NCBI GenBank assembly: GCA_017961965.1
Contig: JAGCWG010000134.1
Location: 1-6,478, forward strand
Direction: 5' to 3'
Origin: Bacteroidaceae bacterium
Lineage (GTDB): Bacteria; Bacteroidota; Bacteroidia; Bacteroidales; Bacteroidaceae
DNA length: 6,478 bases
In this document: positions 1 to 6,478 of the stretch, in pieces
Layout of the letters: every line of letters starts with the position of its first letter
How positions within the stretch are numbered: position 1 is the stretch's first letter
Made by a program: the position numbers and the translations under genes
The notes under the pieces: generated by a model
What the model was told of the DNA's origin: nothing
Databases searched by the model: none
What the model saw: only the letters and a program-made list of their open reading frames with translations

Positions 1-497
1 ACATTCAGGGAATATATGATTTCACAATGAAGCTTCCACCTGTTCCATATACAGGAACATACGAGATACGTTATGGTATCAATGCCAATGAAAACCGTGG
101 AATGGCTCAGATTTACTTGGGCGATAATCCAAGAAACCTTCCTGCAGTAGGCATTCCTATTGACCTCCGTAGTAACTCTGGTACAACCACGACTGCTACA
201 GGATGGGTTAAAGACGGAAATGACGACAATGCCAACACCGAAAACGACAAGGCGATGCGTAACCTTGGCTTTATGAAAGGTCCAAGATATTTCCAGCAGG
301 ATGCCTCAAACACAGGACGTAATTATGAGAATTGCCTACGCAAGATTATATACACAGGCGTTTTGGAGGCAGGAAAGACTTACTATATACGTTTCAAGTC
401 CGTACTCTCTGATAAGAATCTTGAATTCTTCTACGACTATCTTGAGTTCGTACCAAAAACAGTCTATGCAGGCGAAACTGCTGAAGATATATGGTAA
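1..497 (+). CDS. C-terminal part of a fasciclin-associated (DUF5108-like) surface protein, 5' end outside window
   Basis: The reading frame is open from base 3 to the TAA at 495-497, so 164 residues are visible. The ATG at 27 is internal rather than the real start, because the frame continues upstream without a stop. The visible part contains a beta-strand-rich segment beginning FTMKLPPVP, then G-x-YEIRYG, a RGMAQIYLGD stretch, GIPIDLR, a DKAMRN-GFMKGP motif and an ending DYLEFVPKTVY. From memory this combination is typical of the domain that follows fasciclin (FAS1) repeats in Bacteroidota SusCD-locus lipoproteins (DUF5108 type). The expected N-terminal lipobox and FAS1 part would lie upstream. 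The role is inferred to be surface accessory binding for the SusC/SusD complex; the ligand is unknown. The next gene starts 30 bp downstream, which suggests one operon. Family assignment is moderately sure; that this is a coding fragment is nearly certain. Confidence 0.8.
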   Translation, partial: IQGIYDFTMKLPPVPYTGTYEIRYGINANENRGMAQIYLGDNPRNLPAVGIPIDLRSNSGTTTTATGWVKDGNDDNANTENDKAMRNLGFMKGPRYFQQDASNTGRNYENCLRKIIYTGVLEAGKTYYIRFKSVLSDKNLEFFYDYLEFVPKTVYAGETAEDIW

Positions 498-527
498 TCA
501 GTATCACAAATTCTTAATTTAGACAAA

Positions 528-2423
528 ATGAATAACAACATAAATAAATCAAAGAGGATGCACATTGCTGGAGGAATGATTTTTTCATTCCTCACAGCAA
601 GCATGCTCTTTACATTCTCATCTTGTGCTGATGACCATTTCAATATTGGTCAAGATGTAACAGGCACAAAGACAATTTGGGAAAACATAAAAGAGAATCA
701 GGAGGTGTCTGACTATGCCTACATTCTCGAACACTTGCCATATTCTCTAAAGGAGAAAGGATTCACATCCGAGACATACGCTGAAGTGCTCAACGGCGAC
801 CAGACATTCACAATCTGGGCACCAAAAAATGGTTCATACGATTTCGAGTATTACAAGAAACTCATTGAGAGTGGCATAGAAGACAGCATCAAAAAGGTTG
901 AGAACGAGTTTGTACGTAATAATATGACACGATACACTCATATTATGAACGGACAGGAGGCTCAGAAGCTCATACTTCTCAATGGAAAAAGAGCTATTCT
1001 AAATTTCGCGAACAACACATTCAGAGGCCAAAGTATCATAAGACCTAATATTGGCTCTTCAAACGGTGTTCTTCATATCACTCAGTCACCAGCATCTTTC
1101 ATCCCAAATATCTACGAATATATCCAGACTCGTACAGATGCTACTAACCTCAACCAATTTCTTAAGAAATACGACGTAGAGGAATTTGACGAGTCTTCTT
1201 CATCAGCAGGTCCTACTGTCAATGGAACAGCTACATGGGTTGACTCTGTAACATTCAGATACAACACATATTTGGGTTCGGTTGTAGAACGAGAGGACAG
1301 CAATTATGTTGCCATTGTACCAACAGACAAAGCTTGGAATAGTGTATATGATAAAATTGCTAAGTTCTACAACTACAAGAAGTATTACTCTCAATTCGAT
1401 TATGTTGCTGACGAAGATAAAAAAGTGAATTATGTTGCAGGAAAAGAAACCGTCATTGACACTACTCAAATGGATTCCATCAAGCGATTAAGAATTGCAA
1501 ATGGTCTCCTAAAGGGAATGATTTTCAATGCAAACTGGCAGCCAAGACAAGTTCCTATCACATCTCTCAATGACATTGCAAAGGTTGACTCACTTGTAAC
1601 CTACGAAGGATATAAGTTCAAGAAGGCAGGTACACTCAACGAAACTAATGATAAGGCAGAAGTTTTTGAAGTTGACAACTTCGTGGATATGTTCGGTGGC
1701 AAAGAGCCTATAGAGTGTAGCAATGGATACGCATACATCACAGACTCTTGGAACTATCCAAGTGCTCTTTATGCACCAACACTTGAATACAAACCTGCAA
1801 CAATATTTGACGGTGTTCTTGTAGGTAAAACTACTGTGGAATCAGGTAGATTATCATTATATCATACAGACGAAAATGGAAACACTGTAGTTGATAGCGT
1901 ATTCAATTATTTTCAAATAAATGGAAATAAGACTAACTACACTGCAAGATTCAAGTTACGCAATATGCTATCAGGAAAATATGATATATATATAGTTACA
2001 CTTGATAATTTCAAGGAGAAACTACCAACAATGTTCAAAGCTGATATAATCATAGACAAAAAAGATGTAAGTACAATGGCAACAGCAAAGCCTGCAGCTC
2101 GATATAAGCCTACGACAGAGAGTTTAACGAACCCATTCGTCACTGGTGTAGGTTCATACGGTGAGGCTGTAACAGGAAAAAAACAGACATCCAACTTCTA
2201 CACACATCAAGCTGATTCTGTCCATGGTTATACAGATACAATATGCATAGCAAAAGATTATGAAATTCCATACTGCTTCTATGGTCTTTCTGATGCATAT
2301 CCAATCCTAACCATAACAGGAGCACTCTTGAGTAATGACAGTAAACCTGATAAAACGGAATACGTGTACACTTACAACTTAAATCTTGTGTCTATAATAC
2401 TCAAGCCAAAGACAGAAGAATAA
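528..2423 (+). CDS. Fasciclin (FAS1) domain-containing surface lipoprotein
   Basis: This is a 631-residue protein with a signal peptide and a lipobox ending FSSC, so Cys33 is the likely lipidation site. The next residues, ADD, resemble the acidic surface-export signal of Bacteroidota lipoproteins. The first FAS1-like region spans about residues 48-195: an H1-like motif TIWAPKNGS (95-103), a YTH motif (136-138) and an H2-like NGVLHIT (179-185). A Ser-rich linker (223-226) lies near the start of a second, more divergent FAS1-like region, about 206-410, with PTDKAW (265-270), an RLRIANGLLKG helix (from 320) and NGYAYIT (399-405). The remaining 220 residues form a beta-rich domain of no family I can name. 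FAS1 domains mediate adhesion or binding, so a surface accessory role for the neighbouring SusC/SusD pair is inferred. Start: ATG 528 has an A-rich leader; Met11 (558) is a possible alternative that keeps the signal peptide. The susC homologue follows after 18 bp. Confidence 0.87.
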   Translation: MNNNINKSKRMHIAGGMIFSFLTASMLFTFSSCADDHFNIGQDVTGTKTIWENIKENQEVSDYAYILEHLPYSLKEKGFTSETYAEVLNGDQTFTIWAPKNGSYDFEYYKKLIESGIEDSIKKVENEFVRNNMTRYTHIMNGQEAQKLILLNGKRAILNFANNTFRGQSIIRPNIGSSNGVLHITQSPASFIPNIYEYIQTRTDATNLNQFLKKYDVEEFDESSSSAGPTVNGTATWVDSVTFRYNTYLGSVVEREDSNYVAIVPTDKAWNSVYDKIAKFYNYKKYYSQFDYVADEDKKVNYVAGKETVIDTTQMDSIKRLRIANGLLKGMIFNANWQPRQVPITSLNDIAKVDSLVTYEGYKFKKAGTLNETNDKAEVFEVDNFVDMFGGKEPIECSNGYAYITDSWNYPSALYAPTLEYKPATIFDGVLVGKTTVESGRLSLYHTDENGNTVVDSVFNYFQINGNKTNYTARFKLRNMLSGKYDIYIVTLDNFKEKLPTMFKADIIIDKKDVSTMATAKPAARYKPTTESLTNPFVTGVGSYGEAVTGKKQTSNFYTHQADSVHGYTDTICIAKDYEIPYCFYGLSDAYPILTITGALLSNDSKPDKTEYVYTYNLNLVSIILKPKTEE

Positions 2424-2441
2424 CTCCTAATTAGCAATAAA

Positions 2442-5400
2442 ATGATGAACAATAATATGAATAACAACAGCTTTGTCAAAGCGGGCATTGGTCTCATGAT
2501 GCTATCAGGAGCAATATGCGCATCTGCACAGACAAGCGAGGACGAACCTAAAGCACCGTTAAGAAAGGTTGCAAAGGTCGTAAACTATAAGATGAAACCT
2601 ATAAGCGGTATTGTTATTGACGCTGCAACAAAAGAACCTATTGAAGGTGCACGAGTAGCAGCTTACGGCAACGCTCGCTTTTCAGTAATGACTGATGAGA
2701 ATGGTAAATACGACTTTGAAGTACCAGTTTTCGTCACTTCACTTTATGTAACAGTACCAGAATACAACGATGTACAAGTTGCATTTGATGGCAAGGAAGC
2801 ACCTACTGTAGAGGTGTATAGCACAAAATTCAACAATGCCTATTCAGAAAAGACATCAATCACATCATCAAAAAAAGCAACAGTAAATACTACAAGTGCC
2901 ATAACTGTTGACAATGAGATTGACAAGTCTTTGTCTGGTGACATCCATACAGTAACACGTTCTGGTATGCGTGGTCAAGGTATTGCTATGTTCATACGTG
3001 GTATCAACTCCATCAATACTAATGCACAGCCACTCGTCATACTTGATGGAATGATTATGGACTGTCAGCTTGACCGTACAAGTGTCCATGACGGATTCTT
3101 CAACAATATTCTTGCAGGTATTGACCCAGATGATATAGAGTCCGTTGAGGTTCTCAAGAATGCTACATCCATCTATGGAGCACGAGGAGCAAACGGTGTC
3201 ATCCTCATCAACACAAAGCGTGGACGCTCCATGGCAACAAAGATTGAGGCAAACATCAACACAGGTGTTGAGCTGATGCCTTCCACAATCAATATGATGA
3301 ATGCAAGCCAGTATCGCAACTACGTATCTGAGCTTATCGGTACAACCGAGTATGCACGTAGAAACGCTTCATGGGAAAGTAAGATACCTTTCCTCGTAAG
3401 CGACAAGGATTTTTACTGGTATCCTCTTTATCACAATGAGACTGACTGGTCTGATGGCCTCTACCGTACAGCAGTAACACAGAACTACAAGGTTGGTGTT
3501 CAGGGTGGTGACGAAAGAGCAATGTATAACCTCTCTCTCGGAAGCACTACAACCCAGACAACTGCCAAGGGTAACGACTTCAGCCGTTTCAATATCCGTT
3601 TCAACACAGATATTGATCTCAGCGAGCACGTATCTACTCAGTTAGACCTCAGCTTCAGTAACCTCAACTACAGTCTTCGTGACAACGGATGGGCAGAGAG
3701 CTATGCAAGTAGTACTATATCATCACCAAACGTACTTGGACTTGTTCAGTCACCATTCCTTTCAAAGTATGGTTACTACACTGGCGATGACTTGAAACTA
3801 CACGAGTCATCAGTATATGCAGGTAAGTACATTGATGATGACAACTATCCATTCGATTATGCATCAAGATTTGGTACTAACGCTGCATTGGCAAATCCAT
3901 TCTGGATTCTTGAAAATGGTGAGGGAAATAATAAGAACCATCAGGAACTTACACAGTTCTACCTCAACATCATGCCAAAATATACCATTAATAAGCATCT
4001 GAACATCACAAATAGATTTGCTTATCAGTTCAACCGCTCAAGAGAAAGATACTACCTTCCAAAGGCTGGTATTCCAACTTATGCCCTTGAGGGTTATGGT
4101 TCTGTAACAACAGTAGTTAAGTCTCTCTTCTCAAAGGAGACAGCTATACAGGATGATTTCCGCATCAACTGGAATAACCAATATGGTATGCACAAGATTG
4201 AGGCTTTCGGTGGAGTACGTTACTCTGCAAACACCTTCACAGATACATACATGACTGGTTACAATGCTGGTAACGACAAGATGCCTGATATGCAAAGCTC
4301 TCTCAGTTTCCGTTCTTTGAAAGGAAACCAGGATAAGTGGAGAAACCTTGCATACTACGTGGATGCAAAATGGAACATCAAGGACACATATTTCCTTGAA
4401 GGAACAATGTCTGCAGAGACATCATCACGTTTTGGACGCAACACGGATGAAGGTATTAAACTCTTTGGCGTAAAGTGGGGATTGTTCCCATCACTTCAGG
4501 CAGGTTGGGTTATTTCAAACGAGAAATTCATGCGTAAGTTCAAGGGAATTGACTACCTCAAATTCACTGTGGGCTACGATATCGCAGGTAATGACAATAT
4601 TGATTATGCTGCATCACGCACATACTTCAAGTCATACGCTTACCTGAAGAATGCCATCGCACTTCAACTTGCTAATGTTGAGAACACTGCTATACAGTGG
4701 GAGACAACACGTTCTTGGAACTTTGCCCTCAATGGTTCATTCTTGAAGAACCGTGTACAGGCAGGCTTCGACTTCTATGTACGTAACACTGACCACCTCG
4801 TTACACCACGTACTGTTCACTACTTGTCAGGTCTCGCAAGTTACCTTACAAATGATGGTTCTCTCCGTAATGTTGGTGCTGAGGTTCATCTCAATGGAAT
4901 TATTGTTAATACAAAGGATTTCAAGGCACAGCTCGGTGCAACAATTGGTCACTACAAGAATGAGGTAACTGCACTTCCAGAGAACGAAATCGTCAACAAG
5001 ATATATGGCGCAGAAATACTTACTAAGGTGGGTAACTCAGTAGGTGTATTCTATGGCTACAAGACAAATGGTGTGTTGGCAAGCGACAAGGAAGCAAGCA
5101 CGGCATACAATGGTTCTGACTACCTCAAATATCCTACAGGTATCGCTGCCAAGCCATACAATAACTTCTGTGCTGGTGACATACGATTCGTTGATATGAA
5201 CTCAGACGGTGTTATCAATGAAAGCGATAAGACTATTATCGGTAATCCAAATCCAGACCTTTATGGTTCAATCTATGCTAATCTCTCATACAAGCATTGG
5301 AGCCTCGACATCAACTTCAAGTATTCTCTCGGTAATGACATCTATAACTACCAGAGAAGTCAGCTTGAATCTTGCAACAACTTCTACAACCAGACATCAG

Positions 5401-5750
5401 CTGTAGTAAACCGTTGGAAGAATGAAGGACAAGTGACAGATATTCCACGTGCAATGACAAAGGAGTCTGACGAATGGGTAAACAACGAGCGTTTCTCAGA
5501 CAGATGGATTGAGGACGGCAGTTTCCTCAAGCTCAAGAAGGTTCGTCTCTCATACGAGCTTCCACTTGACCTTTCATGGTTGCAGGGACTCACTGTATGG
5601 GGTGAGGCAAACAATGTGCTCACCGTTTCTTCTTACACTGGTACAGACCCAGAGTTCTCTTGCAGCAACTCAGTCCTCTATCAGGGAATTGATGCCGGCC
5701 TCCTCTCAGAGGGACGCAGCTTCAACTTAGGTGTGAAGATTAACTTCTAA
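2442..5750 (+). CDS. SusC-family TonB-dependent outer-membrane transporter
   Basis: This is a complete 1102-residue SusC/RagA-type TonB-linked barrel that imports ligand through the outer membrane with a SusD lid. The signal peptide ends ASA before Gln30. A carboxypeptidase-regulatory-like beta-sandwich follows (about 54-135, ISGIVIDAATKEPIEGA). The plug carries MFIRGINS (183-190), PLVILDG, DIESVEVLKN (231-240), YGARGANGV (245-253) and TKRG (258-261). The barrel runs from about 270 to the end. Near its C-terminus are the usual SusC segment with an EF-hand-like loop (Asp918, Asn920, Asp922, Asp929), GNPNPDLYG and a terminal Phe after NLGVKI. There is no STN domain, so signalling through an anti-sigma factor is not indicated. 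I cannot recognise a standard TonB box, and the usual L-x-GRVAGL plug motif is replaced by SGDIHTVTRSG (165-175). In-frame ATGs at 2442, 2445 and 2457 all leave a workable signal peptide; 2442 is the longest choice. The substrate is unknown. Confidence 0.96.
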   Translation: MMNNNMNNNSFVKAGIGLMMLSGAICASAQTSEDEPKAPLRKVAKVVNYKMKPISGIVIDAATKEPIEGARVAAYGNARFSVMTDENGKYDFEVPVFVTSLYVTVPEYNDVQVAFDGKEAPTVEVYSTKFNNAYSEKTSITSSKKATVNTTSAITVDNEIDKSLSGDIHTVTRSGMRGQGIAMFIRGINSINTNAQPLVILDGMIMDCQLDRTSVHDGFFNNILAGIDPDDIESVEVLKNATSIYGARGANGVILINTKRGRSMATKIEANINTGVELMPSTINMMNASQYRNYVSELIGTTEYARRNASWESKIPFLVSDKDFYWYPLYHNETDWSDGLYRTAVTQNYKVGVQGGDERAMYNLSLGSTTTQTTAKGNDFSRFNIRFNTDIDLSEHVSTQLDLSFSNLNYSLRDNGWAESYASSTISSPNVLGLVQSPFLSKYGYYTGDDLKLHESSVYAGKYIDDDNYPFDYASRFGTNAALANPFWILENGEGNNKNHQELTQFYLNIMPKYTINKHLNITNRFAYQFNRSRERYYLPKAGIPTYALEGYGSVTTVVKSLFSKETAIQDDFRINWNNQYGMHKIEAFGGVRYSANTFTDTYMTGYNAGNDKMPDMQSSLSFRSLKGNQDKWRNLAYYVDAKWNIKDTYFLEGTMSAETSSRFGRNTDEGIKLFGVKWGLFPSLQAGWVISNEKFMRKFKGIDYLKFTVGYDIAGNDNIDYAASRTYFKSYAYLKNAIALQLANVENTAIQWETTRSWNFALNGSFLKNRVQAGFDFYVRNTDHLVTPRTVHYLSGLASYLTNDGSLRNVGAEVHLNGIIVNTKDFKAQLGATIGHYKNEVTALPENEIVNKIYGAEILTKVGNSVGVFYGYKTNGVLASDKEASTAYNGSDYLKYPTGIAAKPYNNFCAGDIRFVDMNSDGVINESDKTIIGNPNPDLYGSIYANLSYKHWSLDINFKYSLGNDIYNYQRSQLESCNNFYNQTSAVVNRWKNEGQVTDIPRAMTKESDEWVNNERFSDRWIEDGSFLKLKKVRLSYELPLDLSWLQGLTVWGEANNVLTVSSYTGTDPEFSCSNSVLYQGIDAGLLSEGRSFNLGVKINF

Positions 5751-5770
5751 TGTTTTTAATTCACCATATT

Positions 5771-5814
5771 GAAGTAAAGTGAAGTAAAAAGTATTAAAAA
5801 GGAGTAAAAAGACG
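5771..5814 (+). repeat. Left arm of 44-bp imperfect inverted repeat
   Basis: The arm reads as four 10-bp units of the form RRAGTAAAAA (at 5771, 5781, 5791 and 5801) followed by GACG. Aligned without gaps to the reverse complement of 5910-5953, 36 of 44 positions match. The innermost 14 bases (GGAGTAAAAAGACG, 5801-5814) match perfectly. Similarity ends outside 5771. In a read-through transcript the two arms could pair into a long stem with a 95-nt loop. Confidence 0.85.
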
Positions 5815-5824
5815 AATGTCTAAA

Positions 5825-5844
5825 TCCATGTTTCAAACAATGGA
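5825..5844. repeat. Small dyad between the inverted arms
   Basis: TCCAT (5825-5829) and ATGGA (5840-5844) are perfect inverted 5-mers, and between them lies GTTTCAAAC (5830-5838), itself a palindrome around a central C. The design looks more like a protein-binding operator than an RNA hairpin, because the inner palindrome has no room for a loop. No regulator is identified. Confidence 0.4.
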
Positions 5845-5860
5845 CGTCAATAAAATGACG
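5845..5860. repeat. CGTCA/TGACG dyad between the inverted arms
   Basis: CGTCA (5845-5849) and TGACG (5856-5860) form a perfect 5-bp inverted pair around a 6-base AT-rich spacer. It abuts the preceding dyad, and the palindrome GACGTC (5843-5848) bridges the two. It may be a small hairpin or an operator half-site pair. Confidence 0.4.
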
Positions 5861-5872
5861 AGTGTAAACATA

Positions 5873-5888
5873 CAAATACATATATTTG
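5873..5888. repeat. CAAATA/TATTTG dyad overlapping the possible promoter
   Basis: CAAATA (5873-5878) and TATTTG (5883-5888) are a perfect 6-bp inverted pair with a 4-base spacer. The right half coincides with the possible -7 element, so on the minus strand a near-consensus -7 (TGTATTTG, one mismatch) also exists. In DNA this low in GC, chance is a real alternative. Confidence 0.4.
5881..5888 (+). promoter_or_regulatory. Possible -7 promoter element for susD
   Basis: TATATTTG fits the Bacteroidota -7 consensus TAnnTTTG exactly. A clear TTTG-like -33 element is not visible at the expected distance (about 5855-5862), and AT-rich DNA yields such matches by chance. If used, transcription would start near 5895 and give a susD leader of about 85 nt that includes only the right arm of the inverted repeat. 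Confidence 0.35.
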
Positions 5889-5909
5889 GGTTTTTCTACA
5901 AGAAACTAT

Positions 5910-5953
5910 CGTCTTTTTACTCCATTTAACTCCTTTTTAATTCCTTTTACTAC
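5910..5953 (-). repeat. Right arm of 44-bp imperfect inverted repeat
   Basis: Read on the minus strand, this is again four approximately 10-bp RRAGTAAAAA-type units plus GACG, matching the left arm at 36 of 44 positions. The perfect core is CGTCTTTTTACTCC at 5910-5923 on the + strand. The arm ends 25 bp before the susD start codon, so in an mRNA it would lie in the 5' leader of susD. Confidence 0.85.
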
Positions 5954-5978
5954 AACAATAAAAATATAAAAAACAACA

Positions 5979-6478
5979 ATGAAAACTATCATCAAAAATA
6001 TAACTCTTTGCGGATGCATTGCCTTCGGAATGGGAATGGCATCCTGTGAAGACATGATGACTGTAGATACAGGTGACAAGGCATATATCAATGCCAACGA
6101 CACACTCTACTCTTACCTTGGCATTATGCGAGCCATGCAGGATGTAGCAGAGCGTCAGATTGTTCTCGGAGAAATTCGTGGCGACCTTGTAACATCAAGT
6201 GAATATGCTACTGACACACTCCACGCTATCAGTAACTTTGAAGACCCAAAGGATCAGTCATGCTCAATGCTTCAGGTCAGCGACTACTACAATGTCATCA
6301 ATAACTGTAACTTCTACATTTACAACTGCGACACTAATACCGTCAGAGCAAATGTAAAGTACATGATTCCTGAATACACTCAGGTTAAGGCAATCAGAGC
6401 ATGGGCTTACCTCCAGTTGGTTAAGAACTACAAAGAAGTGCCATATATCACAGAGCCAGTCAAGAACCTTGATGTAAT
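5979..6478 (+). CDS. SusD-family surface lipoprotein, 3' end outside window
   Basis: I translated this frame by hand; it is open from ATG 5979 to the window edge (166 full codons plus two bases). The N-terminus is a short lipoprotein signal peptide with lipobox MASC (Cys23), followed by EDMM, an acidic start suited to surface export. SusD-family hallmarks are VLGEIRGD (62-69), a YNVINNCNFYI helix (104-114) and AIRAWAYLQLVKNY followed by VPYIT (138-158), which matches the conserved helical core of SusD/RagB proteins. SusD proteins are usually about 500-650 residues, so roughly a quarter to a third is visible. The protein should cap the barrel encoded just upstream and capture ligand at the surface. 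The leader is A-rich with no Shine-Dalgarno sequence. Unusually, 228 bp separate it from susC, where much closer spacing is common, and that gap may control its expression separately. Confidence 0.95.
   Translation, partial: MKTIIKNITLCGCIAFGMGMASCEDMMTVDTGDKAYINANDTLYSYLGIMRAMQDVAERQIVLGEIRGDLVTSSEYATDTLHAISNFEDPKDQSCSMLQVSDYYNVINNCNFYIYNCDTNTVRANVKYMIPEYTQVKAIRAWAYLQLVKNYKEVPYITEPVKNLDV

Larger units (their letters stand above)
5751..5978 (+). other. Structured SusC-SusD intergenic region
   Basis: This 228-bp AT-rich gap holds no convincing gene. It contains a pair of inverted 44-bp arms, small dyads between them and a possible promoter element, each listed separately. The other gaps in the locus are only 30 and 18 bp, so the gap stands out. 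A minus-strand frame covering 5906-6103 is mostly antisense to the susD start and has no coding support. Confidence 0.85.

Noticed and set aside
27..497. ATG at 27 as the start of a complete 156-residue protein
   Set aside because: The frame stays open upstream to base 3, there is no signal peptide after this Met, and the content is the C-terminal end of a larger family.
1112..2325. Several minus-strand frames within the fasciclin gene and others within susC
   Set aside because: They overlap strongly supported genes, have no recognisable domains, and look like shadows of the coding strand.
5193..5228. EF-hand-like loop in SusC taken as a sign of a calcium-regulated protein
   Set aside because: A D-x-N-x-D-G segment at this place is common in the SusC family, so it is not specific to this protein.
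5771..5814. Short repeated units considered as a CRISPR array
   Set aside because: The units are 10 bp, directly adjacent, degenerate and without spacers.
5771..5953. Rho-independent terminator after susC
   Set aside because: The arms are 95 nt apart, AT-rich and not a compact GC stem followed by a U-run. susD is expected to be expressed with susC, so full termination here is unlikely.
5906..6103. Minus-strand 65-residue frame with hydrophobic stretches, possible small membrane protein
   Set aside because: Most of it is antisense to the susD signal peptide and its end runs into the repeat arm. The hydrophobic stretches come from AT-rich DNA, and there is no promoter or conservation evidence.

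Overview
The window looks like part of a polysaccharide-utilization-type (SusCD) locus from a member of the Bacteroidales, most probably Prevotella/Segatella or a close relative. The evidence is a SusC-type TonB-dependent transporter followed by a SusD-type lipoprotein, Bacteroidota-style lipoprotein signals with acidic residues after the lipid-modified cysteine, AT-rich DNA, and A-rich leaders without a Shine-Dalgarno sequence. The genus is inferred from overall impression and is not proven.

All genes lie on the + strand. From left to right: (1) the C-terminal 164 residues of a surface protein whose tail resembles the DUF5108-type domain found after fasciclin domains in Bacteroidota (bases 1-497); (2) a complete 631-residue lipoprotein with two fasciclin-like (FAS1) regions and a C-terminal beta-rich domain (528-2423); (3) a complete 1102-residue SusC-family outer-membrane transporter (2442-5750); (4) a 228-bp non-coding gap; (5) the first 166 residues of a SusD-family lipoprotein, cut by the window end (5979-6478). 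The first three genes are 30 and 18 bp apart and are almost certainly co-transcribed.

The SusC barrel and the SusD lid are expected to form the usual outer-membrane import complex, with the two fasciclin-type proteins as cell-surface accessory binding proteins of the same complex. No glycoside hydrolase, peptidase or regulator lies in the window, so the imported substrate cannot be named.

The most unusual part is the SusC-SusD gap. It carries two 44-bp arms in inverted orientation (5771-5814 and 5910-5953). They match at 36 of 44 positions, including a perfect 14-bp inner core, and each arm is built of roughly 10-bp units of the form RRAGTAAAAA. The 95 bp between the arms hold three adjacent small dyads and a sequence matching the Bacteroidota -7 promoter element (TATATTTG). 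This could be an RNA attenuation or processing structure, an internal promoter for susD, a member of a dispersed repeat family, or less likely an invertible promoter. I see no RNA gene, CRISPR array, insertion sequence or integrase in the window.
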